A DNA stretch of 64,000 nucleotides from Pelosinus baikalensis (GCF_020819555.1 NZ_JAJHJB010000008.1:62001-126000), one strand, 5' to 3'; shown: positions 26,923 to 36,057, counted from the stretch's first letter. Notes: generated from the sequence alone by a model not told the origin. A program made the numbers and translations.

Positions 26923-27948
26923 TCAATTAACGCTGGTAAATATATCTTTAAAATTATCTAGCCATTGCCTTTGATTGGCTACAACCACTTTTTCATCATC
27001 ATTGATAATGTTGATTTTTGACTTTTCAATCAAACCTTTTGGCGGTTCGACGTCATCACGGACAGAACGTCTGTGTAATTGTTGTACAATAATAGTCTGG
27101 GCATCTTTACTGGTGATAAAATCAATAAATTTCTTTGCATTTGTCATATTTTTCGCATTTTTTATGACGTAAACACCATCTGGCTTAGAAATAACCCCTT
27201 CTTTCATATAAACCAATTTTACGGGAGCGCCATCAGCAACGTATTTTGCACCGCCTTCTTCGAAAGTACAACCTACAGCGTATTCACCATCAGCCACTCC
27301 TTTATAAACAGCTGAAGAACCACTAAGCAGCTTACCATCTAGATTTGCACAGAGTGCTTTTACATAATCCCAGCCTTTTTCCGGATCACCTTTGCCCATC
27401 GCGTAGAGCATGTTGATTAAATGTTCATAAGAAGAAGAAGACTTTGATGGATCAGAAAAGGCAATTTTGCCTTTTAATTTTGGATTTAATAAGTCTTCAT
27501 AACCTTCCATTTTCATATCGCCAATTAAATTTGTATTGACCATAATTACACTTGGAATATCGGTAAATCGAGTCAAAGAACCTTCTGTATTCTTAAACGC
27601 CTGCTGAATCTTATCTTCATTCGCTGAAGTGTAATTTTCAAATAAATTGGCTTTCGGCTTCATCGTACCAAGTGATCCGCCCCAGAAAATATCACCCAGC
27701 GGATTTGCTTTTTCGGATTCCACCCGCTTTAGCAATTCACCGCTGCCAGCCGCGACAACCTCTACTTTTATACCACTTTGTTTTTCAAATTCACTTACTA
27801 ATGGATTGATAAAAGTCAACGGATGAGGACAATAAATAACCAATTTGTCTGTTTTTTCTGTCGTGGCTTTCGTATTTCCACCACCACAGCCGACAAGGAG
27901 TAAAGAGGGAAAAAGTAAAATGAGCATCAAAGACATAAGCTTTATCAT
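26923..27948 (-). CDS. Extracellular solute-binding lipoprotein (FbpA/AfuA-like)
   Basis: About 341 aa. The ATG at 27948 has GGAGG upstream and gives a lipoprotein signal (MIKLMSLMLILLFPSLLLVGC, lipobox LVGC); the ATG at 27981 would spoil it. The fold is of the ferric-binding/phosphate-ester-binding class: DKLVIYCPHPL near the N-terminus, GDIFWGGSLGTM, AFSDPSKSSSSYEHLINMLYAMG and GCTFEEGGAKYVADG. The Tyr-rich iron ligands of true FbpA are not evident. It is the first gene of the operon binding protein, ATPase, permease, kinase, regulator, phosphatase. Confidence 0.87.
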   Translation of the reverse strand: MIKLMSLMLILLFPSLLLVGCGGGNTKATTEKTDKLVIYCPHPLTFINPLVSEFEKQSGIKVEVVAAGSGELLKRVESEKANPLGDIFWGGSLGTMKPKANLFENYTSANEDKIQQAFKNTEGSLTRFTDIPSVIMVNTNLIGDMKMEGYEDLLNPKLKGKIAFSDPSKSSSSYEHLINMLYAMGKGDPEKGWDYVKALCANLDGKLLSGSSAVYKGVADGEYAVGCTFEEGGAKYVADGAPVKLVYMKEGVISKPDGVYVIKNAKNMTNAKKFIDFITSKDAQTIIVQQLHRRSVRDDVEPPKGLIEKSKINIINDDEKVVVANQRQWLDNFKDIFTSVN

Positions 27949-28076
27949 TAATTTTCCTCCATTCAAGTGTTCTCTAACCAAATTATATATAAACCATTTC
28001 TGCTGAACAATCCCAGAATTATCTATAACTATCAGAATTAATGAACTTTTACTTTAAACAGAAAGGATGTATTTTT

Positions 28077-28270
28077 ATGGTTAACGATGCGACTCTTTCT
28101 ATCGCCAGCAGGGAAATCGAAGGCTACAAAGGAAAAGGAACTGGTTTCATTGTGAAAGGAACCACCCGTTTTATAAAATCGGGTGAGGATTTCGAGTCCA
28201 TGAAAGAAAAATTTCATGGATTCGTGCAGTATTAGAAATCACAGTAACTTCTGCAAAACAAATGCTTTAA
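28077..28270 (+). pseudogene. Frameshifted C-terminal remnant of a PNPOx-like flavin-nucleotide-binding protein
   Basis: The frame from 28077 reads VNDATLSIASREIEGYKGKGTGF..TRFIKSGEDFESMKEKF and stops at 28235. In the next frame, from about 28223, the sequence continues AVLEITVTSAKQML and stops at 28270. Joined, this matches the C-terminal half of the pyridoxamine-5'-phosphate-oxidase-like FMN-binding family as I know it. The first 60 or so residues are absent and a single-base shift breaks the end, so it is a decayed gene. Confidence 0.7.
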
Positions 28271-28340
28271 AATCTCAAGCCACCGATTAAACATCATAAA
28301 AGGTGCTTGCCATCATCAAGTAATACTGCGTTCACTAAAA

Positions 28341-28407
28341 AAACAGCCTGCTATAGATTAGGCCTTAGTCAATCGCTGACTAAGGCCTAATCTATAGCAG
28401 GCTGTTT
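28341..28407. terminator. Long perfect bidirectional terminator after eutC
   Basis: About 30-bp perfect inverted repeat (arms AAACAGCCTGCTATAGATTA... and complement) with a 5-base loop. The minus strand continues with a T-run. It ends the eut operon and faces the pseudogene on the other strand. Confidence 0.9.
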
Positions 28408-28423
28408 AATATTGCCTTTCTAT

Positions 28424-29191
28424 TTATATTTTCAACTCCACACCGCTTTTCTTCTCACGAATTAGCACTTCTACTAGATTTACAAGCTGTGCGCCGGCTT
28501 CTACCGGCGGTACACCTTTACGGTGAATGTTGGAAATCACGGTTCTTTGCGATTCCGGCTTTAAGGTGCTGGATTCATAAGCCATATAGGAACTCATGCT
28601 TTCATCCGTTGCCAAACCTGGTCTTTCACCTACCAGTAAGATCGTCACTTTCGCCTGTATTGCTTCACTAATTTGATCCATGGTCGCGACCCTGCCGTAT
28701 TTCACAAAGATAGGCGTACCGATTGTATACCCCTTGGCGGTTAGCCCATCAATTAGAATCGGATAAATATCTGCTAAATTGGCATTAATGGCGCAGGCAC
28801 TTAATCCATCAGTTGCTATGATTTGCACATCAGGACTCTCAATACAATTACCCTTGATCCCATCGAGAGTTTCTTGTGAGAATACTCTTCCTAAATCGGG
28901 TCTTTTGATATACTGCTCCTTATCTTCTACCAGAGTCTGTACTTTGAAAAATCCCAGCTGATCAACAATCGTTTCATCGACTTCTGACCAAACTGCATCC
29001 ATTGCTACCCCATGATCTGCTCTAAACTTCAGTAAGGTCTCGGTTTTACATCGATCCCCTGCTCTGCCTAAACAAAGTCTTGCATTGGTTGTCTTTTTTA
29101 GTCTGATACAACTTTCCGTATCCCGAGGATTATCGATGGTCACCCGCTCATAATAATCGACCACGGATATATCTTTTATCATTTCATTCAT
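28424..29191 (-). CDS. eutC: Ethanolamine ammonia-lyase small subunit EutC
   Basis: About 255 aa. With EutB it forms the adenosylcobalamin enzyme that converts ethanolamine to acetaldehyde and ammonia. Seen are TTNARLCLGRAGDRCKTETLLKFRADHGVAMDAV in pieces near the N-terminus, IIATDGLSACAINANL, GRVATMDQISEAIQAKVTILLVGERPGL and SNIHRKGVPPVEAGAQLVNL. The frame opens with GTG at 29203, but the ATG at 29191 is better placed relative to GGAG. The open frame starts 2 bp after eutB. Confidence 0.95.
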   Translation of the reverse strand: MNEMIKDISVVDYYERVTIDNPRDTESCIRLKKTTNARLCLGRAGDRCKTETLLKFRADHGVAMDAVWSEVDETIVDQLGFFKVQTLVEDKEQYIKRPDLGRVFSQETLDGIKGNCIESPDVQIIATDGLSACAINANLADIYPILIDGLTAKGYTIGTPIFVKYGRVATMDQISEAIQAKVTILLVGERPGLATDESMSSYMAYESSTLKPESQRTVISNIHRKGVPPVEAGAQLVNLVEVLIREKKSGVELKI

Positions 29192-29205
29192 AATGCGCCC
29201 CACTC

Positions 29206-30573
29206 CTAAGCTGTAAAGATGGAAGGATCTCCAGCCTTTTTAGTTAATTTCCCATCTTCTAATATGCCAAGCTCTTCCATCCTTTGATTAAATTCCTTAA
29301 TCGGTTTCTTACCCGTAATGTCTCGTAGGCTGGCAATATCATGATAGCTGGTCGTTTGGTACATTAACATCACATCATCGCCTCCAGGAATACCCATAAA
29401 ATAGGTGCAATCACATGCTGCAAGCAGCAAGGCTAAATTTTCTACATCGTTTTGGTCGGCTTTCATATGGTTGGTATAGCACACATCCACTCCCATGGGC
29501 AAACCAGTTAATTTCCCCATAAAATGATCTTCCAGCCCTGCTCGAATCATTTGTCGACCGTCATACAAATATTCTGGACCGATAAAACCAACTACTGTAT
29601 TCACTAAAAAAGGATGATACCGTTTCGCTAGACCATAACATCTTGCTTCCATTGTCAACTGATCGGCACCATGATGTCCTTCTGAAGACAGCTCTGAGCC
29701 TTGCCCGGTTTCAAAATACATAAAATTTGGACCTCGGGAACTCTTCTTTTCCCTCATGACTTCATAGGCTTCATCCATGAGTTTTACCGTTATACCAAAG
29801 GCTTCATTGGATTTTTGAGATCCCGCCAGGCTCTGAAACATCAGATCTATCGGAACGCCTTTCTGCAAAGCAGCCATTTGGCTCGTAACATGAGCTAATA
29901 CACAATTTTGCGTAGGAATATCCCATTTCACCATAAAATCTTTAAAACTATGTAAAACAGCTGATATGCTACTTATCGTGTCCACTACAGGATTTAAACC
30001 TATAACAGCATCACCAATACCGTAACTAATCCCTTCCATAGTAGAAGCCATAATGCCAGCTAAACCATCCATAGGATGATTAGGCTGCAATCGTGAAGAC
30101 AATGTACCCCGTTCACCAATTGTCGTATTGCAAGTAGCAAGGTTATGTATCTTCTTAGCAGTATATACTAAGTCCATATTACTCATTAACTTCGTAACGC
30201 CAGCAATCATCTCCGAAGTTAAGCCATCATGGATATTTTCGATCTCATCCTCACTTGATTTTAGTAAAAATTCTCTAAAGGCTCCCACTGTCATTGATTT
30301 GATCATGCTGAAAGCGTTTGGATCAACTCCATCTTGAATGGCTCTTGTAACATCATCATTTTCATAAGGAACTACAGGATTATTTCGCAGATCCTCAAGG
30401 GTCATTTCCGATAAAACAACCTTCGCTGCCACTCTCTCTGCTGTATCCCGGGCTGCAATACCTGCCAGAATATCACCCGATTTTTCCTCATTGGCTTTAG
30501 CAAGTACTTCCTTTATATCTTTGAACTCATAACTTTTCCCAAACAGCCTTGTCTTTAGTATCATTTTCTTCAC
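29206..30573 (-). CDS. eutB: Ethanolamine ammonia-lyase large subunit EutB
   Basis: 455 aa, full length. It is the catalytic TIM-barrel subunit that binds ethanolamine and B12. Motifs include GERGTLSSRLQPNHP, GISYGIGDAVIGLNPV, FETGQGSELSSEGHHGADQLTMEAR in pieces, CYTNHMKADQND and MGIPGGDDVMLMYQTTSYHD. It lies 18 bp after eutA and 2 bp before eutC. No shell-protein genes flank it, so the acetaldehyde is probably handled in the cytosol. Confidence 0.96.
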   Translation of the reverse strand: MKKMILKTRLFGKSYEFKDIKEVLAKANEEKSGDILAGIAARDTAERVAAKVVLSEMTLEDLRNNPVVPYENDDVTRAIQDGVDPNAFSMIKSMTVGAFREFLLKSSEDEIENIHDGLTSEMIAGVTKLMSNMDLVYTAKKIHNLATCNTTIGERGTLSSRLQPNHPMDGLAGIMASTMEGISYGIGDAVIGLNPVVDTISSISAVLHSFKDFMVKWDIPTQNCVLAHVTSQMAALQKGVPIDLMFQSLAGSQKSNEAFGITVKLMDEAYEVMREKKSSRGPNFMYFETGQGSELSSEGHHGADQLTMEARCYGLAKRYHPFLVNTVVGFIGPEYLYDGRQMIRAGLEDHFMGKLTGLPMGVDVCYTNHMKADQNDVENLALLLAACDCTYFMGIPGGDDVMLMYQTTSYHDIASLRDITGKKPIKEFNQRMEELGILEDGKLTKKAGDPSIFTA

Positions 30574-30591
30574 CTATTCTTTTTCATTTCT

Positions 30592-31992
30592 TCACTGCTT
30601 AAAAATTAACGTTTTTACAACAGTAGGTACTACATTGGCAATGGATTTGCCGATATCGATATAATCACCATTATCAACCTTAATTTGATCGATACAAATT
30701 ACCCTCGTCTCTGTATTCAGCATATTCATTACCGTTTGCCCCAATGCTTTGGCAAAATCATTCTCAACAATAACAATCACAGGATGGGAACCCACCGCAT
30801 TGGCGGCAATGGCTTTTGCCATCTCTTTTATTTGCCCATAAGATGGTGACTTCGGGCCTTTGAACGCAAGGGCTACGGGAGTATCGCCATATCGTTTGAT
30901 TTTCTCACCAATGCCATTGAACATATGCTCTATATCCTCATTCTCTGCAAGCTTAATAATAGGAATATTTTTAAGAGGAAGCAGGTCCTCATCAAACAAA
31001 ATCGTGCTGCCGCTGATTTTTATAGAATGACTACCTGCCCCTATGACGGTAGCTCGTATCTTCTCTCTAGCTTCGACAAGACGAGGTTGATCTTTTTCAA
31101 AGTTTTTTCGAATGGAGTATCCTAATAAAGGACCGATATCTCCGAATAGAGTAACGTCTTTCATACTACCTATTTCATAATCGCTGTATATAAATTCAGC
31201 AACGCCACCCGAAAACATGATCTTTTCTGCTTTCAGCCCCTTATGACTGTGACCAATAAACAGCTTCACAGCCTCTTCCTCTAAGTCTTCGTTGCTGCTT
31301 ATTTGTACAAATATCTTGGCAAAAACATCCGTAAGAGCTTTTATGTCTTCCAGCTTAGCCTTTGCCCCAACAACCAATTCCAGCTGCAAATAGTTAATAA
31401 GCGGGATTATCTTTTCGGAAATATAGCAAATCATACCTTGCTGATCAATCTGTATCAACCTTCCACCGATATCCAGGGCAAAAGAGTCAATCACTTCCCC
31501 TTCCCAAAAGATTGCACCGTTGGTGGTACCTCCGCCAATATCAAAATTAACGACTCTTGCGGTAAAATGATTTGATGCTTCCGCAGCTCCCGCCCCATAA
31601 CCCGCCAAAATGGACTCTAAATCCGGCCCTGCCGTTGCAACAACAAAATCGCCAGCAAAGTCAGACAAAATACGGAGTACTTCCTCGGCATTGTTTTTGC
31701 GAGCAGTTTCACCCGTAATAATAATGGCTCCTGTCACGATTTCATCTTTTTGAATACCGGCTTTATCATATTCAGATTCAATAATTGCTTTTAATTCCGG
31801 TAGATGTATCTTGTCTCTTGCCAATAATGGGGTGAAATGAATCTCACTTTTATAAAGGATCTTCTTATCGGTAATTTTCATTTCAGGAATCAGAAAAGAA
31901 GTCGCTGTATTTTCTACCTTTATTCGGCTAAAAACTACCTGTGTCGTTGTTGTGCCAATATCAATGCCTACACTCAAAAATTCTCTTTCCAT
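30592..31992 (-). CDS. eutA: Ethanolamine ammonia-lyase reactivase EutA
   Basis: 466 aa ATPase of the Hsp70/actin-like fold that exchanges damaged cobalamin in EutBC. The phosphate-binding loop SVGIDIGTTTTQVVFSRI is at the N-terminus. VVNFDIGGGTTNGAIF (phosphate 2), MFSGGVAEFIYSD and AFKGPKSPSYGQIKEMAKAI follow. It is the first enzyme gene after the permease, with 83 bp between them that hold no terminator. Confidence 0.94.
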   Translation of the reverse strand: MEREFLSVGIDIGTTTTQVVFSRIKVENTATSFLIPEMKITDKKILYKSEIHFTPLLARDKIHLPELKAIIESEYDKAGIQKDEIVTGAIIITGETARKNNAEEVLRILSDFAGDFVVATAGPDLESILAGYGAGAAEASNHFTARVVNFDIGGGTTNGAIFWEGEVIDSFALDIGGRLIQIDQQGMICYISEKIIPLINYLQLELVVGAKAKLEDIKALTDVFAKIFVQISSNEDLEEEAVKLFIGHSHKGLKAEKIMFSGGVAEFIYSDYEIGSMKDVTLFGDIGPLLGYSIRKNFEKDQPRLVEAREKIRATVIGAGSHSIKISGSTILFDEDLLPLKNIPIIKLAENEDIEHMFNGIGEKIKRYGDTPVALAFKGPKSPSYGQIKEMAKAIAANAVGSHPVIVIVENDFAKALGQTVMNMLNTETRVICIDQIKVDNGDYIDIGKSIANVVPTVVKTLIFKQ

Positions 31993-32075
31993 TCCATATC
32001 TACCTACACCTTCTATAATGGATACATTTAATTGAAATCCTGGGACATGTCATGAAACCCATGCCCCACCCTCAC

Positions 32076-33464
32076 CTATTTATCTAACTCCTCAAGAACA
32101 CCAAACTCTTCCTCAAAGGGACGAATATTCTTATTTCCCCAAATATAATAATATACAATGGCTAACCCATAAACAGCTAACACCCATGGTACTACTTCAC
32201 TAGAGGCATAGAACAAACTAACGAGACAAAAGATCGCAATCAGAAAACTAATCGACGGCACCACTGGATAGGAAACCTTAAAAGGCCTTTTAAGTTCTGG
32301 TTCTTTCACCCTTAAAACGAATAAACTTACTAAACTGATTAAATACATCACTACGGAACCAAATACAGCAATGGTAATAACCACATTTGTAAGACCTGTC
32401 AATGCGGCTCCCAAGCCTATAATGCCAGGAATGATGAGTGCCCATACCGGTGTATGATGCTTAGGATCAACATATGCTAAAAATTTTGGCAGATACCCAG
32501 TACGCGCCATGGCATAGGTCTGACGGGAATAACCCACAATGATACCATGCAGAGAAGCAATCAGACCAAATAATCCAATGAAGTTCATCAGCATGGCACT
32601 GAAGGATCCCTCTCCATAAACAGAACTTAACGCTAAAGGCAGCGGAAAATCAACAGAATCAATTAACTTTACATCCGTAATCCCCGCAGTAAGGAATAAC
32701 GTGAGAAATGCCATAATCATCAAGGTTACCATACCACTTAGAAAGCCAATGGAAATGTCTTTTTGTGGATTGACCATTTCTTCTGCACTCATAGCACCGC
32801 CCTCAATCGCTAAGTAGAACCAAATAGCAAAAGGTACAGCAGCCATGACACCACTAAAACCATTCGGCAAAAGAGGTTCAGCCATAACCCGGGACAATTC
32901 AAAATGAGGTAATGCCAAGCCCCAATAGATGACCAGACCAACCAAAGCAACAATCGTTACAATCAGTTCAAAGGTAGCAGATACCTTCATCCCCCAATAA
33001 TTAATAAAGATGAATAATAAGAAGGCGACTACAGTTGCTGTCATAATCTCAATGCCTGGAAACATGTTGTGAATATAGCCGCCTACTGCCAAAGCAATTG
33101 CAGGTGGAGCAAATACAAATTCAATCAAGCAGCTCACGCCATTCATATATCCCCAAAACTTTCCTAAAGCACGCCGGGCATAAGCAGAAGGTCCGCCAGC
33201 ATGAGGAATCGCTGTCGCCAGCTCCGAGTACGATAAGATAAATGTTACATAAAAAATTGTCACTGGTATTAACGCCAAAGCAAGACCCATGACCCCGCCT
33301 ACAGCAAAACCATAACTCCAACCAAAATAATTACCCGATATAACAAGTCCAACGGCTAATGCCCATAAATGAATTGGCTTTAAAACGCGAGAAAGATTCG
33401 CGCGCTCACCATCTTTCTCATGCTGAATAACCGAATTGACCGTTTCTACCCTACTGCTCTCCAT
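32076..33464 (-). CDS. Ethanolamine permease (APC family)
   Basis: 462 aa, about 12 membrane segments, of the amino acid-polyamine-organocation superfamily. YFGWSYGFAVGGVMGLALAL, ELATAIPHAGGPSAYARRALGKFWGY and EGGAMSAEEMVNPQKDISIGFLSG match ethanolamine permeases of the Eat type. It is first in the run permease-eutA-eutB-eutC and has an ANTAR-type antiterminator site in its leader. GGAGGAGG precedes the ATG. Confidence 0.9.
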   Translation of the reverse strand: MESSRVETVNSVIQHEKDGERANLSRVLKPIHLWALAVGLVISGNYFGWSYGFAVGGVMGLALALIPVTIFYVTFILSYSELATAIPHAGGPSAYARRALGKFWGYMNGVSCLIEFVFAPPAIALAVGGYIHNMFPGIEIMTATVVAFLLFIFINYWGMKVSATFELIVTIVALVGLVIYWGLALPHFELSRVMAEPLLPNGFSGVMAAVPFAIWFYLAIEGGAMSAEEMVNPQKDISIGFLSGMVTLMIMAFLTLFLTAGITDVKLIDSVDFPLPLALSSVYGEGSFSAMLMNFIGLFGLIASLHGIIVGYSRQTYAMARTGYLPKFLAYVDPKHHTPVWALIIPGIIGLGAALTGLTNVVITIAVFGSVVMYLISLVSLFVLRVKEPELKRPFKVSYPVVPSISFLIAIFCLVSLFYASSEVVPWVLAVYGLAIVYYYIWGNKNIRPFEEEFGVLEELDK

Positions 33465-33496
33465 ACCTATTTCCTCCTCCGTAATGTGTCAGGCCA

Positions 33497-33555
33497 AAAT
33501 AAACGCCTAATACAACCTTCTTTTTTAAGAAGAATCATATTAGGCGACATTGCCT
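33497..33555 (-). promoter_or_regulatory. EutV (ANTAR) antitermination site in the permease leader
   Basis: On the minus strand a hexaloop hairpin AGGC-AATGTC-GCCT (33542-33555) has A at loop position 1 and G at 4, the ANTAR-target rule. Its 3' arm is also the 5' arm of a terminator (GCCTAATA / TATTAGGC, 33504-33546) with a T-run. EutV binding to the hexaloop would block the terminator. A clear first hexaloop (P1) upstream was not found. Confidence 0.7.
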
Positions 33556-33629
33556 GATATTAAGTTAATAAGACTACTATGACTAGTGAGAACCGTTAAT
33601 CTACGAAGACTATCCCCCCTCATTGCAAC

Positions 33630-33686
33630 AAAAAAATAAGCGCTTAATAAAAATGTTAAATGAGTTTAACATTTTTATTAAGCGCT
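33630..33686 (-). terminator. Terminator after eutV
   Basis: A 22-bp perfect stem (AGCGCTTAATAAAAATGTTAAA and complement) with a 4-base loop and a T7 run on the minus strand. A weak AGC-AATAGC-GCT hexaloop overlaps its 5' arm, but loop position 4 is A, so ANTAR control there is doubtful. Confidence 0.9.
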
Positions 33687-33783
33687 ATTGCTACAATATT
33701 CCTTTATTAAGAAAAAATTTCTTTGATCTTTGGTTTTATATTATTCGCCCTAATCAGAAATAGTCCTGCAAAAGCAAAGATTT

Positions 33784-34356
33784 TTATTTTTTTATTTTTT
33801 CAATAATCCTTTGGGCGATTTGACCAGGAGTCGTCTGCCGCTGCATGGATTCCTGCAATAAGCGTTTATGAGCCTCTCCTGCAGAAATACCCAGACGATC
33901 TTGAATGATGGACCGTGCTTGGCTGATTAATTTTTGATTTTTTAAGTTTTCTTTCGTTTTGTCCAATTCTTGATGAGTACTATACATGTCTTTCCAACGA
34001 GCATATGCAATCTGCACCGCAGCAATGAGATTCTTCTCTGAGACGGGTTTAACCACATAACCATATACATGTACGCTTTCTGCCCGTTGCAGCATCTGAG
34101 GCTGACTATGAGCCGTTACCATGACGACTGGTATATTAAGACTATACATACATTGTGCCACTTCCAAACCGCTTATTCCAGGCATCATAATATCCATAAT
34201 TACTAAATTCGGTACATTCTCTTTGACTAATCTTACTGCCTGCTCCCCATTACCGCATTCTGCACACACTATGTGACCAGCCTTCTCCAGCATTTCTCTC
34301 ATATCAGCCCGTATTAATACTTCATCCTCTACCAATAGAATTGATAAGGGTTTCAT
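33784..34356 (-). CDS. eutV: EutV: response regulator with ANTAR RNA-binding domain
   Basis: 190 aa. The receiver domain (1-125) has EDE, phospho-Asp in LVIMDIMMPGISG and Lys in YVVKPVSEKNL. The C-terminal ANTAR domain (about 135-188) reads LISQARSIIQDRLGISAGEAHKRLLQESM. Phosphorylated EutV dimers bind paired RNA hexaloops and prevent termination in eut leaders. It overlaps eutW by 4 bp (ATGA). Confidence 0.93.
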   Translation of the reverse strand: MKPLSILLVEDEVLIRADMREMLEKAGHIVCAECGNGEQAVRLVKENVPNLVIMDIMMPGISGLEVAQCMYSLNIPVVMVTAHSQPQMLQRAESVHVYGYVVKPVSEKNLIAAVQIAYARWKDMYSTHQELDKTKENLKNQKLISQARSIIQDRLGISAGEAHKRLLQESMQRQTTPGQIAQRIIEKIKK

Positions 34357-35795
34357 CCTTTTTCCTCCTTTTTATGCACTGGAAATGAAATGTTAGCAAC
34401 TACGGATTGACCACAATTCTCGAATTGAAAGGTGCCTCCCAATTGTTCACAGATAAGCAGCTTCACGATGTATAAACCAAGCGTACCACCCTTGCTTATC
34501 GCAGCATAATCGCATAGGCCGCAGCCGCTGTCTCTCACCTCAACATTGATATTGGCTCCAGACTCTTTCACGATTATACTGATTTCACCATGAGGATCCG
34601 TTTTAATACCATGCTCCAAACTATTTGCAACTAATTCATTCAGCACTAATGCTACTGGCACCGCCTGGCTGGCATGAATCAGCACAGCCTGCCCTTGCAC
34701 CATTGTTTTTACCTTCTGGTCCGGTAAAATATAACTTTGGACAACCTGCTCTACGATATACTCTGCCAAGTCATGCAAAATGACAAGATCGCGATATTGA
34801 TAGGTAAAAATCTCATATACTTTGGCAATGGATAATATCCGATTAATAGTCGCGGTAAACTCCCGCCGCACAGCTTTCCATTTTGAGCGACGCATTTGCA
34901 GGCGCAATAAGGAAATTACATTTTGCAGTGTGTTTTTGACCCGATGGTTAATTTCCTGGATAATAATATTTTGCATTCCCAGCTGACGTTCTTTTTGACG
35001 TAACTCTGTCACGTCTTGAAAAGATAGTACACAGCCGTTAAACTCTCCCCCTGTTAACAACGGATGGGCTTGAAAAAGATAGCTTGCATTGTCAAACTCG
35101 TAATTCCTGGGATTCTTTAAACCCTCCACCATTTCCGGAAGAGACGCAAAAGATAACAATAGCATTAGATTGCCATCCAGTGTATCTCCTTCATATAAGC
35201 TCCTGGAAATGCACATTGCCTGCTTATTGGCATATACAATCTTTCCCTTATCATTCAAGATGAAAACACCATTACCAAGCCACTCTTCCCAGCCATATCC
35301 CGTAACTCGTAAAGACATTAACGTATGGCTTAAGTGCTCTGCTGTTTGGCTCAATAATTGAACCTGCTGTTCCTGGCGAATTTCCTTGGAAATATCCTTT
35401 TCCATGATTAGAACACCAATAACTTGACCATTATCATTCGTTAGAGGAACTACGGTTTGAGCAATAGGTACCCCCTCTTGGCTCACACCGCGGATATTGT
35501 AAAAACTTTGCCCCGTTGAAAAAGCCTGATAGACAGCTGGCTCACACGCGGCATAGGCCAATTCACCTACTACACTATTACGATACAAAGATGGCGAATT
35601 CGGCGAGCTTGCCCATGCCAAAACAATTGCATCTTCTTGATTCACTGTCAAAGCATCAATAAAAATATCCGTACCCGTTAACGTGGCAATCACAGGCAGC
35701 TGATTTACCATATTCTCTAGAATTATAATATCGGGTATCATTAGATCCGTATGCGCTAAGCACAAATCCCGGATGGAATGCTCTGTTTCTACCAT
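34353..35795 (-). CDS. eutW: EutW: ethanolamine-sensing histidine kinase
   Basis: 480 aa soluble kinase. An N-terminal sensory region (1-130, with IVLAWASSPNSPSLYRNSVVGELAYAACEPAVY in pieces) and a PAS domain (about 165-270) precede a HisKA_2-type domain with EINHRVKNTLQNVISLLRLQMRR (phospho-His) and a HATPase end (NELVANSLEHGI, VRDSGCGL). It phosphorylates EutV when ethanolamine is present. No membrane segment is visible. GGAGG lies before the ATG, and its leader has its own ANTAR-type site, suggesting autoregulation. Confidence 0.92.
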   Translation of the reverse strand: MVETEHSIRDLCLAHTDLMIPDIIILENMVNQLPVIATLTGTDIFIDALTVNQEDAIVLAWASSPNSPSLYRNSVVGELAYAACEPAVYQAFSTGQSFYNIRGVSQEGVPIAQTVVPLTNDNGQVIGVLIMEKDISKEIRQEQQVQLLSQTAEHLSHTLMSLRVTGYGWEEWLGNGVFILNDKGKIVYANKQAMCISRSLYEGDTLDGNLMLLLSFASLPEMVEGLKNPRNYEFDNASYLFQAHPLLTGGEFNGCVLSFQDVTELRQKERQLGMQNIIIQEINHRVKNTLQNVISLLRLQMRRSKWKAVRREFTATINRILSIAKVYEIFTYQYRDLVILHDLAEYIVEQVVQSYILPDQKVKTMVQGQAVLIHASQAVPVALVLNELVANSLEHGIKTDPHGEISIIVKESGANINVEVRDSGCGLCDYAAISKGGTLGLYIVKLLICEQLGGTFQFENCGQSVVANISFPVHKKEEKG

Positions 35796-35835
35796 AAAAA
35801 GACCTCCGGCTTAAATTGCAATAGCCAAAATAATA

Positions 35836-35894
35836 TAAAAAAGCCTATTATAATCATTAGTTCTTACCAATGATTATAATAGGCTCCATTGCCT
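35836..35894 (-). promoter_or_regulatory. EutV (ANTAR) antitermination site in the eutW leader
   Basis: Hexaloop hairpin AGGC-AATGGA-GCCT on the minus strand (35881-35894), with A1 and G4. Its GCCT arm begins a terminator stem GCCTATTATAATCATT... / complement (35843-35884) that ends in a T6 run. The geometry matches the permease-leader site. A P1 hexaloop is not evident. Confidence 0.68.
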
Positions 35895-36057
35895 TATTGC
35901 GTCGCTCACTTCTATTTGATTTTCTTTTTTACTATCCTCTCACTTATTTACCATCCGATTATAAAATTCCTGCAAAGTCATAGACTTTCTTTATTTTTAG
36001 ATATAGCACCGCCCCAACAATTTAGGTAGGTTGGTGCATTTTTTCTTCTAAGTTAAC

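Noticed and set aside
33587..33625. CGT-AGATTA-ACG stem as the first ANTAR hexaloop (P1) of the permease leader
   Set aside because: Loop position 4 is T rather than G and the distance to the second hairpin is too long.
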